Source of the DNA: Dryocola clanedunensis subsp. sulfonylureivorans
GTDB lineage: Bacteria > Pseudomonadota > Gammaproteobacteria > Enterobacterales > Enterobacteriaceae
Reading direction: 5' to 3'
DNA length: 64,000 nt
Assembly: GCF_016756775.1 (NCBI RefSeq)
Contig: NZ_JAERMU010000005.1
Location: 186,001 to 250,000 of the forward strand
Position numbers and translations under genes: made by a program. The notes beneath the pieces were generated by a model. That model ran no database searches and was not told the DNA's origin. It was given only the letters and a program-made list of their open reading frames with translations. Shown piece by piece: positions 21,818-30,622 of this stretch (positions are counted from its first letter, which is position 1; each line of letters begins with the position of its first letter).

Positions 21818-22618
21818 TTAGAATAAGGTGAGGCTATTTACCTCAAGGATGGAATGTTCATCTTTATCAGTTAACCATACCTTTCTTCCTGCGCCGATAT
21901 ACAAAGAATCTGATATCTGTTCCCATTCCGTTTTGTGCCCCAGTTTAATCTCTTGCGGTGCATCATCAGATAATGGATAACGCGCAGGGATATAGCCGGA
22001 ATAAGTTTGATCGTTAACCTGAAGCGTTGCCGGAGCCCATAACAAGTCCAGTAAGTTATCTGGTTTATTCATAGTTAACGACTGGATGGATGAGAACGGA
22101 ACCCAACGATAACCGCCTGCGCAGATAAACTCACATACTGGTCCCAGACGCCCATCGCTATCGGCAATCCAGCTAAACGCGCCGCTGGTATCACTTTCGC
22201 CAGCACTCTCTGGTGCCTCTTCAAATGCCTCAATGCGGAGATTCTCTGATTTCTCAATATCGCCTTGCGTTAACGCCATATTGGCCTGGTATAATGTTTC
22301 GATCCACTCAGGTAACTGTGCATCAAGCGATCCCGCCTTCAACTCTCCTTTTAGCACCTTCTCACGCATTAATTCACTCATCACCAGATTTTTATACAAC
22401 TCGGTGCGCTTTTTATATTCACTATCCAATTTTGAGATAATTTCGAGCTGGTTTAGAGCGCTTTCCCAATTACCGTCAATTGAGTAGAGCTTAAAAAGCA
22501 GTTCCCGAGTCATCGTTTCACCGGGCGCCAGCTTCAAAGCCTGTAGAACTTCTTCCTGTAGTACAGATAGCGTCTTACTTTTTAAAATGTCGTTCAACGA
22601 AGTAATATCAAACATCAT
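21818..22618 (-). CDS. tagJ: T6SS accessory protein TagJ (ImpE/SciE family)
   Basis: ImpE-family protein. TagJ binds TssB in some systems and links the sheath to ClpV. The 266 residues have a helical, TPR-like N-terminal half (about 1-120, with LYSIDGNWESALNQLEII) and a C-terminal ImpE domain with WIADSDGRLGPVCEFI and RYPLSDD. Two ATGs in a row occur at 22618 and 22615; the second has better spacing to GGAA. It sits between the unknown 184-residue gene and tssE. Confidence 0.9.
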   Translation of the reverse strand: MMFDITSLNDILKSKTLSVLQEEVLQALKLAPGETMTRELLFKLYSIDGNWESALNQLEIISKLDSEYKKRTELYKNLVMSELMREKVLKGELKAGSLDAQLPEWIETLYQANMALTQGDIEKSENLRIEAFEEAPESAGESDTSGAFSWIADSDGRLGPVCEFICAGGYRWVPFSSIQSLTMNKPDNLLDLLWAPATLQVNDQTYSGYIPARYPLSDDAPQEIKLGHKTEWEQISDSLYIGAGRKVWLTDKDEHSILEVNSLTLF

Positions 22619-22635
22619 AGTTCCTTTATGTAAAC

Positions 22636-23190
22636 CTACAGTAATGTGTCAATCCCTGGCTTATAAAACTCCTGAAGCAACAGAGCAGGAATTCTCTCTT
22701 TCTCCTGGGAGACATAATTTTCAGGCGCTAAGGCACGTAAAATATCAAGCTGTTGTTCTTCGAAAAGTTCTTCATCAATATGGTGCATGAGTTCAATCTC
22801 TGCACACGCCTTGTCAATCAGGGCAGTACTTTCCAGAATGCACTCGGTCAGCGTTTTTTGCTTCATGCTCTCCCGTATCTCATCGAAATATCGATCTTCA
22901 GAGGCGAAATTTAGCTGCTGGTCGTTTTGCTTTGCATAAAAAGTACGGTACTGCTCCCCCCAGACAAGAAAATTTTTGTACTCCTGTGCCAAATCTTTTA
23001 AGAGATCGCTCTCTTTTATTTCTTCTGCGAAGGCATTCTCTGTATCAGACATACCGGTGAGATGGTGCCCGGCGTAGCTGAGCACCTCCTCGACTTCGGG
23101 TACGGAAAAATCCTCCTGACTTGCGGACTCGCCGAACAGATCTTCAAGCAAAAGATCCCTTATATCTTGCTGCTCATCGCTCAGTCGCAT
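22636..23190 (-). CDS. T6SS-linked acidic protein of unknown function
   Basis: A 184-residue protein that I do not recognise. It is strongly acidic, rich in Glu, Asp, Leu and Gln, predicted to be mostly helical, and has no signal peptide, membrane segment or obvious catalytic motif. It starts three bases after the PAAR stop and is followed 17 bases later by tagJ, so it is almost certainly made together with the spike proteins. It could be an adaptor, a chaperone, an immunity protein or a small cytoplasmic assembly factor; the sequence does not decide among these. Confidence 0.75.
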   Translation of the reverse strand: MRLSDEQQDIRDLLLEDLFGESASQEDFSVPEVEEVLSYAGHHLTGMSDTENAFAEEIKESDLLKDLAQEYKNFLVWGEQYRTFYAKQNDQQLNFASEDRYFDEIRESMKQKTLTECILESTALIDKACAEIELMHHIDEELFEEQQLDILRALAPENYVSQEKERIPALLLQEFYKPGIDTLL

Positions 23191-23193
23191 GAT

Positions 23194-23451
23194 TTATCCT
23201 ATCAGGACATCCCCTGAACCACTCGAAATTGATGCACCACAGCCCGTGGTGTCACCCACGCGCGCGGCTGGGTTGTTGTTGATAAACACAGTCCCTGAAC
23301 CCGATGCCACCGAGCTGCCGCCATGGATTGAGCAGCTGGCCGCACTGCTAACCATCGCTGCCGGTATGTTATTAATGGTGACATTGCCAGATCCGCTGGT
23401 AATCGAACCTCCGTGACTAATTGGGTCACCCAGCCTGCCTGCATTTTGCAT
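23194..23451 (-). CDS. PAAR-domain spike tip protein
   Basis: A stand-alone PAAR protein of 85 residues that sharpens the VgrG tip. Its pattern is typical: GRLGDPISHGGSITSGSGNV, then a central IHGGSSVASGS, then ARVGDTTGC. Repeating glycine-rich turns and conserved His and Cys residues (zinc ligands in the family) are present. It has no toxin extension and no N-terminal membrane segments. An AGGAG site precedes the ATG. It directly follows vgrG in the leftward arm. Confidence 0.93.
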   Translation of the reverse strand: MQNAGRLGDPISHGGSITSGSGNVTINNIPAAMVSSAASCSIHGGSSVASGSGTVFINNNPAARVGDTTGCGASISSGSGDVLIG

Positions 23452-23515
23452 TTTGCTACTCCTTTAACAGTGGTAATGAGGGGGAGAAACTCCCCCTGGA
23501 AAAGTATCCGATCTA

Positions 23516-26500
23516 TCACGGCGGGAATGTGCGCGTCGGTGTCTCCGTCGGCGTTTCCGTTGGCGTCTCCGTCGGTGTCTCGGTCGGCGTCTCCGTTGGC
23601 GTCTCCGTTGGCGTCTCCGTCGGCGTCTCCGTTGGCGTTTCGGTCGGCGTCTCCGTTGGCGTTTCCGTCGGCGTCTCCGTCGGCGTCTCCGTTGGCGTCT
23701 CCGTCGGCGTTTCCGTTGGCGTTTCCGTTGGCGTCTCCGTTGGCGTCTCCGTTGGCGTCTCCGTCGGCGTTTCGGTCGGCGTCTCCGTCGGTGTTTCCGT
23801 TGGCGTCTCGGTTGGCGTCTCGGTTGGCGTCTCCGTTGGCGTCTCCGTTGGCGTCTCCGTTGGCGTCTCGGTCGGCGTCTCCGTTGGCGTTTCCGTCGGC
23901 GTTTCCGTTGGCGTCTCGGTCGGCGTCTCGGTTGGCGTCTCCGTCGGCGTCTCCGTTGGCGTTTCGGTCGGCGTTTCGGTCGGCGTGATGGTTGGCGTCA
24001 CAGTCGGTGTGATCGTTGGCGTTACGGTCGGCGTCACGGTCGGTGTGATCGTTGGCGTCACAGTCGGTGTGATCGTTGGCGTTACGGTCGGCGTCACGGT
24101 CGGTGTGATCGTTGGCGTCACAGTCGGCGTCACGGTCGGTGTGATCGTTGGCGTCCATGTCGGTGTCACGGTCGGTGTGATCGTTGGCGTCCATGTCGGT
24201 GTCACGGTCGGCGTGATCGTTGGCGTCCATGTCGGTGTCACGGTCGGCGACACAGTCGGTGTGAACGAAGGTGAAACCGTAGGCGTATCCGTTGGTTCTG
24301 GCTCCGGAGGTATAATAGGCAATGGAGGCAGAGGCAATGGGAGTTCGATTATCCCGCAGACCAGCGGCGAAATTTCCGGACAGGCCAGTGCATCCAACCC
24401 GATACTGCTGACGGCAGCAGCAAACATCATACCTCCGCCAGCACCACCTCCGGCACCGCCACCACCACCGTCGCCAGGGTTAAGCTGGACCTGCCCACCC
24501 TGGATAACAACTTTACCGGAGCCTATAATTTTTATTGAGCTTGCCGCAATGATTAACTCTCCGCCCGCGGACAAAGAAATCGCCCCGCCTGCGGCCATGG
24601 CAATTGCGCCACCTGCTGCTGCCGAAATTGCCCCTCCTGCCACGGCGGTGATAGCCCCACCAGCAGCCATTGCAATTGCACCGCCCGCAGCAGATGAAAT
24701 TGCGCCCCCCGCAACCGTAGTTGCAGCCCCGCCGACGGCTACCTGATGGACCCCTCCCACCGTGACGCTGTTCACGGCCCCAACGGTAAGCGTGTTGGCC
24801 GCCCCAACGAGAGTCGAACGAAAAAGTCCAACCTGCGTTGATGAATAGCCACCGATAACGCGGGTATAGTTAGACTGAACGTCGGTAGCGTAATCAGTGC
24901 CGACAACCTTGGTATATTTTGTACCAATTTTTTTAATGTAATTGTCACCTACATGCTTCGTGTAGTTTGATCCAACGTCCTTTTTGTAATCTACACCTAT
25001 TATTTGGGTGTAATTGGAACCGATTTGCTTTTTATAGTTACTTCCGACGGTAACGTCTTTATCAACCCCAACGAAAAGCGTCGAGTTATTCCCGATGTCT
25101 TGTTTTTCGTCATGCTTGGTCAGACGCTCCATATTACGTTCGGCCTGTTCCCAGTATTGCTCCTGGCCTGGCTTATCTTCAAAACGTATACCGTTAAAGT
25201 TAGTTCTTCCTCCCCCCACAGTACGGCTGATCATCCCGCTTTGCGTGCGGTTGACCGGCAAATCCCAGGGCGGCATGGTGACGTTATTATAAAGACTACC
25301 AATGATTAGCGGGCGGTCCGGATCGCCATTGATAAAGTCAACGATCACCTCATGACCCACTCGAGGAATATAAATCCCACCAAAGTTATTACCAGCCCAT
25401 GACTGGCTTACTCGTAACCAGCAAGAGTCCGATTCGTAGTTTTGTCCGTAGCGATCCCATACAAAACGGACTTTCACTCGGCCATATTCATCGGTCCAAA
25501 TATCTTCCCCTGCCGGCCCGACGATGATCGCTGTTTGCGGCCCGCTGGTTTTTGGTTTGGGGGTTAACAGAGGTTGACGATAGATTTTCGTTGTCGGCTG
25601 CACGGTAAAGTGAGAGAAATATTTGAATTCATCCCTCCCGCTGACCTGATCAATTTCCTCAATGTGCAGACGGCTGGATATAATCATGTATTCACGATTA
25701 GCTTTGTCTACGGGAAAACCGACTAATTCGAAATTACAGCCGCAGACTATGCCTCGGAGCTCTCCCCAGCCTTCAGCTCGTGACCCCAGAGCACCACGCT
25801 CTTCTGCACGTATTCTGGCCAGCTGTTCACCGATGGATGGCTGCTCGTAGTCACCAGGCCAATGATACATTTCCATTTCATTGAAACTGGTTTTTCGCGG
25901 TTTACTGTCTATGGCCAGGATATCCGCTCGCGACTTCTGGAAGTCGTAATCGTTAGTCACCCATCTGCCTGTGGCAATGGTTTCCTGAGTCTGGAACTGA
26001 CTAATGTACTCTTCACCCGCTTTTGGATTATCTGACTGATAATGAATAACATGATAGGCCTCACTGAAATAACGTTTGTGAGCACCTACATGATCCACCA
26101 GAATCAATTTATGCTTATGATCGTCATGTTCAAAGAACCAGTATATCCCCCACTCTTCCATTAAGCGCTGAATGAAGTTAAAGTCTGTTTCACCATACTG
26201 CACCTGGAAATCTAACAGCGGATAACTCGCGGCAAGACGCTTTTCATAAATGAAATTATATTCCCCAAGCACTTCGTCGATGATATCGACAACGTTTTTT
26301 TGCTGGAATATTTTAAAATCAGATGTTAGCTCGGTAAGATAAAGCCACGGCCTGAGTATAATTTCAAACATGCCCTGATTGGCATCTCTACCAATATAAC
26401 GAGCACGCTGAACCAGACCGGATATTTCACGGGTTCCTTTCCCAATGCCAATATCGTTATCCAGACCATTTCCATCGAGTTCAATCTCAACGGTCATTTC

Positions 26501-26698
26501 CTTGCCAATTAAGGCCTTCAGGTCAACATTCGAAGCCGCCTGCCATGGGATGTTCGGGTTCGCAGGCGTTTTCACTGTAAGGGTGTAAGTATACTGAGAG
26601 GAAAAAGACTCCTCTCCCTCCAGCTTACATAAAACCAGAGCTGGCTCGCCTAGTAAGGCAGGCATCGCCGGGCTGGTTAATTTTATAGTACGCGACAT
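23516..26698 (-). CDS. tssI: T6SS spike protein VgrG with long Thr-Pro repeat tail
   Basis: Trimeric spike protein of the T6SS (gp27/gp5-like). From the ATG at 26698 it has 1060 residues: a gp27-like base (1-380), the gp5 OB-fold with SQSWAGNNFGGIYIPRVGHEV (about 431-451), a beta-helical needle of VGxNYxK-type repeats (about 545-615), and a glycine/alanine needle with repeats such as GGAISAAAGGAIAMAAGG (about 660-715). The unusual part follows: a GGGGGAGGGAGGG linker (744-756), a hydrophobic segment with two cysteines (773, 781), a Pro-rich neck, then about 258 residues of TPT[V/I/W] and PTET repeats to the end. The ATG at 26698 has AGG seven bases upstream; a GTG at 26704 is the alternative. 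Confidence 0.95.
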   Translation of the reverse strand: MSRTIKLTSPAMPALLGEPALVLCKLEGEESFSSQYTYTLTVKTPANPNIPWQAASNVDLKALIGKEMTVEIELDGNGLDNDIGIGKGTREISGLVQRARYIGRDANQGMFEIILRPWLYLTELTSDFKIFQQKNVVDIIDEVLGEYNFIYEKRLAASYPLLDFQVQYGETDFNFIQRLMEEWGIYWFFEHDDHKHKLILVDHVGAHKRYFSEAYHVIHYQSDNPKAGEEYISQFQTQETIATGRWVTNDYDFQKSRADILAIDSKPRKTSFNEMEMYHWPGDYEQPSIGEQLARIRAEERGALGSRAEGWGELRGIVCGCNFELVGFPVDKANREYMIISSRLHIEEIDQVSGRDEFKYFSHFTVQPTTKIYRQPLLTPKPKTSGPQTAIIVGPAGEDIWTDEYGRVKVRFVWDRYGQNYESDSCWLRVSQSWAGNNFGGIYIPRVGHEVIVDFINGDPDRPLIIGSLYNNVTMPPWDLPVNRTQSGMISRTVGGGRTNFNGIRFEDKPGQEQYWEQAERNMERLTKHDEKQDIGNNSTLFVGVDKDVTVGSNYKKQIGSNYTQIIGVDYKKDVGSNYTKHVGDNYIKKIGTKYTKVVGTDYATDVQSNYTRVIGGYSSTQVGLFRSTLVGAANTLTVGAVNSVTVGGVHQVAVGGAATTVAGGAISSAAGGAIAMAAGGAITAVAGGAISAAAGGAIAMAAGGAISLSAGGELIIAASSIKIIGSGKVVIQGGQVQLNPGDGGGGGAGGGAGGGMMFAAAVSSIGLDALACPEISPLVCGIIELPLPLPPLPIIPPEPEPTDTPTVSPSFTPTVSPTVTPTWTPTITPTVTPTWTPTITPTVTPTWTPTITPTVTPTVTPTITPTVTPTVTPTITPTVTPTITPTVTPTVTPTITPTVTPTITPTETPTETPTETPTETPTETPTETPTETPTETPTETPTETPTETPTETPTETPTETPTETPTETPTETPTETPTETPTETPTETPTETPTETPTETPTETPTETPTETPTETPTETPTETPTETPTETPTETPTETPTETPTETPTETPTRTFPP
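23525..24292 (-). repeat. VgrG tail minisatellite (12-base units)
   Basis: A tandem array within vgrG. The part at 23537-23985 comprises about 37 units of 12 bases, each encoding Pro-Thr-Glu-Thr, with wobble changes at the Pro and Glu codons. The part at 23986-24292 encodes TPTV, TPTI and TPTW units and shows higher-order copies: three 36-base units beginning at 24141, 24177 and 24213, and a 60-base unit used twice around 24009-24128. All periods are multiples of 12, so copy-number changes keep the reading frame. Confidence 0.95.
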
Positions 26699-26803
26699 GG
26701 TCACACCTGATGTTTAGTTAAATGTTAGACTGTCTGGCAAAAAAATATCTCGCTCATCGTAAAGCATCAGGTAACACTCCTTATTGTTGATGAAATATTC
26801 ATA

Positions 26804-29800
26804 TTATCTTCCCTCTGTGCATTGAAAATGCCGTAACAACTGAATACCAGAAGTATTACCATCGGTAAGTCCAGCTATTTCAATATCCACACGTCGTTTA
26901 TCTAAATTAAAGGTGAAAATCTTACTACCATTCGAAGGCCGGGATACATACTCGGCCTGTTCCAACCAGCGGAAAAGGGCCCATGGCCCATTTAAAACAT
27001 ATGGATTACTCAAAGAATTACTTTCATTCGTAGCGGCGACACGCGGCATCGATGACAACGTAATCCCCTGCCGACTACCCGGCCAGGTAAAGGATAATAA
27101 ACTCACTGGACCATGAGAATATTTAAAGGGAACGCCCTCTATATTCATCGATAACTGTGTAATGGCAGGTGATAGATAAGGAATTGAAAGAGACAAGTTC
27201 AGAGATAATTTTTTCCCATCCGCATCCTGGAAGAGGGCATCTCTGATCTCGCTGGCACGTTCAAATATGTCTAACCCCGCACTGCTGGAACTCCCTTTGT
27301 AGCGCCACGGCGATGATGATGTATCCACTTTATCAGCAAGATTCTTTTCAAAATAATCATCGACAACGCCCCCCTTCGCAAAGAAGTGCTCAACATCTTT
27401 TAAGCTGGCCTCCTTTTCTCTGTCTGCAAATGGATAGCGCCCCTGCAGCGTTTTGCGACAGATTTCACCGATCGAGCTGTCTATCGTTTGCTGGCTGTTT
27501 GCTATCACACGGCGTTCGATTTTTTCATCCGTACCGGTGACAAGCGGCTCGATAACTTTCCTGAAAGGGTCGGGCCAGGTTTGTGATTCAACGGCAAGCT
27601 TGCGACCATAATTCGTGATGCCTGGGTTATCGCCCTCGTTTAATGCACTACTGGAAATCACCGTTAACGTGTAGAGGTCGTTCAGCATCCCCATGACTTT
27701 GTTCATCTGCAAACCGGAAGTGTTCTGCCCTTCCAGCGATTTCGGGTCAGTGCTGCCACTGACAAAGGCGCGTAGAGCTGAAAAATAGTTGTCGACACCT
27801 TTGGCGATTATTTTTTTCTCATGAAAATCCAGTAAAGTATTCGCTCTCTGAACGTTGTTCAGTGTCCTGCTGGTGTTAACCATTCTCAACTGATCCAACG
27901 CCGCTTTATCCTGAGCAGTTAAGGTGGTTTGCTTTACAATTTCCCTGGCCATGATAACAAGCGGTGAGGCAGGTGAAGCCAGGGTCCGCAATAAATAGAC
28001 ATCACCGGTTAATTCCGGCTCATTGATATCCTCAGCATTCCCTGGCGAGATAAGACGAATACCTGCAAGAAATCGCAGCCAGTAGCCGCGATATTCTTTC
28101 AGGTAGAGTGACAATACATCAAACTTCACGGAGACTGGATTTGACGTATTTGTCAGGCGGTCTCCCATGACCCAGTGATCTTCATCCCACAGTTTGGTCA
28201 CGTAATAGAGAACTTTTTTTTTAAAAACATCATGGTAACCCGCCCAGGTAAACAAGCCGGGGATACCTGCAACAGCCAGGTTCTCATCTGCCATGGTGAA
28301 AATTTGCATCCCGTCATCGCCGGTAAGTTTATTCAGCGTGATATTTTCGGGAGCCTCATCTTCCATCATTCCTTTGATACGAGTATAGATACGCTCGGTT
28401 GTAGAACTTTGATTCAGCAGCGAACGCGCCTGACGTATCAGGGTTGGGTCAGCAGGCGTACCGTTTTGACGCCAGTCGGGCTGGCTAAACAAGTTATTCA
28501 GATGCGCGACAAAAATGGCGCGGTCCTCATAAGGTTGTATTTTCCCCGTCACTTCCCACTGCTCTGCCACATTATTAACGACGTAGCTCTGCAAGAACTT
28601 GCCTTCACCCGTTAACATCAGGTAGAGCTTCAGCGCATCGTATACGCCCATTTTGTCACCGGCATTCAGCGCCTGCTGTAAAGATAACGCCGCCTGCTGC
28701 TCAACTTTTGGGAAAAGCGCGCGACGGAGAAAGTACTGATACAACCCGTTCGCATGTTCCGCAACGGCCTTGCCTGTATATAAACCATAGCGGTAGTGCA
28801 GCCCAGGGTCGGCAATATTAAGTCCATCAAAATCGGGCAAGCTCTGGCTTTTGCTAAGTAATACAGGAAGCAAGTTTTCATTAGCCGTTTTTACGAAGGT
28901 CGTTACATTACGCTCCAGAGCAACGAGATTGTCCTTAACGCCAGCCAGATAGCGGTTGTTATTTTGATAGCTTGTCAAAAATGCATTCAGTAACCAGACC
29001 GTCAGGAATAGACAAGCACAATGGCCTAAAAAGTTACGCAACCGATATTGCGATACAGTTGACTGGTTATAGCTCAGCAGTTCTGCATCCTTCACAATAA
29101 TTTCCGAGAACAAATTTTTCAGGAAATAATTACGCCCATGACCTACATCAGAAATGAGTTTTTCTGTCTCATCCAGATTTGACGCTGGAGTGCCTTTCGG
29201 TGCATCGTTATTGAAGATAAATTTACGCCAGCGCTGGATAAGCGTTGTACCCGTTTGCAGTTTTCCTTCTTCACGCTGACAACTGCTCGAAAAATAGACA
29301 CCACGTAAAGACGTGTAGAACTGGGTTTCATCATAGCGTGAGGCAAAAAAGATGTTTTGCAGCACTTCCGACACGCCTTCAGAGAGTGTGCGGAAATCTT
29401 GCGGTAGCGCGTACATCTTTTTACGATCGGCGATAGCGTACTCTTCCTGCTGACGATAATTCATGTCGCTTTCAATACGACTCTCCAGCAGTCTTAACTC
29501 GCTGCCGAGTTTCTGGTGCAGTCCATCAACCGAGGCTGTTTCTTTGCCTCCATAGGGAAATGTTACGCCCCAGATCTGCTCACGCCCTTCAGCAGTTAAG
29601 CTGCGGAAATATTCTTCGAAGCCTGCCAGACGATCCAGCTTTGTCACCACAACATAAACTGGAAAACGGACGCCTAATTGCGTTCTGATTTCACCCAGGC
29701 GGCCACGGATATCCACAGCAAGTTCAAGCAGCTCAGCTTTCGTATTATCCATGAGTTCAGCAGCAGAGAGAGCAAGGATCACACCATTAATGGCTTTTAT

Positions 29801-30622
29801 TGGCCTGTATTTCTCTATGGCGGTTAAAATCCCCTCCCATTCTGTTGACCAGCTTTCTGATTTGGTGACATATTTTCCCGAGGTGTCGATGAATAATGCG
29901 TCGTTGGCAAACCAACATTCACAATTTTTTGTCGGTTGTGTCTGCGCACTGATACGGCTTAGCTGTTCCGGTAAAGGAAAGTCCTGCCCTGAAGAGGCAA
30001 TCAGCGAAGTTTTGCCTGAGTTCTCCGAACCCAGCACCATGTACCACGGCAGTTCGTCGCGCCAGCTCCTGACCCAAAATAATTTTTGCCACCAGGTCCA
30101 GGAATCGTGCATTTTATTAATCAGTTTTGCTGCGTTACGAATGACTGCAGCTACTTCAGAGGTATCTTTTTTATCCTGTGGCTCCACTCGACGAAATTTC
30201 ATCAAGTTGGCAAGCAGGGCCGGATTTGCAGAGAGGGCCAGTATCAGCAACCAGGCTCCATAAACCAGCGTAATGAATGCAATAATAGCTATAACAATAA
30301 AGCGATTCACCGCACTGGCAAGGGGGTAAGCCTCCCCTGCCAGAATAAATGGACCCAGCACCCAAACAAGCGCGCAGCTTGTGATCGCCACTAGCAGGAA
30401 ATAAGGAATGGGTAGCCAAATGCGACCAAGCCAAATGAAAGCAATCAATATAAAAATAATACGAGGTTCAATCGTCGCGAACGGTCGTGTTTTACCGAAC
30501 CCCATAAATGGAGCAAGGTACCAAATAATTGCAGCTACGATAATAAATAGCGCGATACCCAGTAGCGTATTTAAAGATCGATTGGAAAAAAGTCTATTCA
30601 AATAGAACATGGCGGCACTCAT
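26804..30622 (-). CDS. tssM: T6SS membrane complex protein TssM (IcmF)
   Basis: Largest component of the TssJLM trans-envelope complex. The 1272 residues have N-terminal membrane helices (about 17-40, 55-90 and 105-132), a cytoplasmic NTPase-like domain with intact Walker A GSENSGKT at 198-205, a third membrane passage near residues 535-555, and a large periplasmic region that contacts TssJ. The ATG overlaps the tssL stop by one base (TAATG). vgrG follows after about 100 bases. Confidence 0.96.
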   Translation of the reverse strand: MSAAMFYLNRLFSNRSLNTLLGIALFIIVAAIIWYLAPFMGFGKTRPFATIEPRIIFILIAFIWLGRIWLPIPYFLLVAITSCALVWVLGPFILAGEAYPLASAVNRFIVIAIIAFITLVYGAWLLILALSANPALLANLMKFRRVEPQDKKDTSEVAAVIRNAAKLINKMHDSWTWWQKLFWVRSWRDELPWYMVLGSENSGKTSLIASSGQDFPLPEQLSRISAQTQPTKNCECWFANDALFIDTSGKYVTKSESWSTEWEGILTAIEKYRPIKAINGVILALSAAELMDNTKAELLELAVDIRGRLGEIRTQLGVRFPVYVVVTKLDRLAGFEEYFRSLTAEGREQIWGVTFPYGGKETASVDGLHQKLGSELRLLESRIESDMNYRQQEEYAIADRKKMYALPQDFRTLSEGVSEVLQNIFFASRYDETQFYTSLRGVYFSSSCQREEGKLQTGTTLIQRWRKFIFNNDAPKGTPASNLDETEKLISDVGHGRNYFLKNLFSEIIVKDAELLSYNQSTVSQYRLRNFLGHCACLFLTVWLLNAFLTSYQNNNRYLAGVKDNLVALERNVTTFVKTANENLLPVLLSKSQSLPDFDGLNIADPGLHYRYGLYTGKAVAEHANGLYQYFLRRALFPKVEQQAALSLQQALNAGDKMGVYDALKLYLMLTGEGKFLQSYVVNNVAEQWEVTGKIQPYEDRAIFVAHLNNLFSQPDWRQNGTPADPTLIRQARSLLNQSSTTERIYTRIKGMMEDEAPENITLNKLTGDDGMQIFTMADENLAVAGIPGLFTWAGYHDVFKKKVLYYVTKLWDEDHWVMGDRLTNTSNPVSVKFDVLSLYLKEYRGYWLRFLAGIRLISPGNAEDINEPELTGDVYLLRTLASPASPLVIMAREIVKQTTLTAQDKAALDQLRMVNTSRTLNNVQRANTLLDFHEKKIIAKGVDNYFSALRAFVSGSTDPKSLEGQNTSGLQMNKVMGMLNDLYTLTVISSSALNEGDNPGITNYGRKLAVESQTWPDPFRKVIEPLVTGTDEKIERRVIANSQQTIDSSIGEICRKTLQGRYPFADREKEASLKDVEHFFAKGGVVDDYFEKNLADKVDTSSSPWRYKGSSSSAGLDIFERASEIRDALFQDADGKKLSLNLSLSIPYLSPAITQLSMNIEGVPFKYSHGPVSLLSFTWPGSRQGITLSSMPRVAATNESNSLSNPYVLNGPWALFRWLEQAEYVSRPSNGSKIFTFNLDKRRVDIEIAGLTDGNTSGIQLLRHFQCTEGR

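Noticed and set aside
23202-24230. A 342-residue minus-strand frame rich in Asp, Asn, Ala and Gly, overlapping the vgrG tail and PAAR in another frame
   Set aside because: The composition comes only from reading the repeat array out of frame; the VgrG and PAAR frames in the same place are clearly real.
23515-24292. CRISPR array
   Set aside because: The repeats are contiguous 12-base coding units without unique spacers and lie in frame within vgrG.
23421-24746. A 441-residue plus-strand open frame rich in GVSVGV repeats, opposite vgrG
   Set aside because: It is the antisense image of the 12-base repeat array in vgrG. It has no ribosome-binding site or family features.
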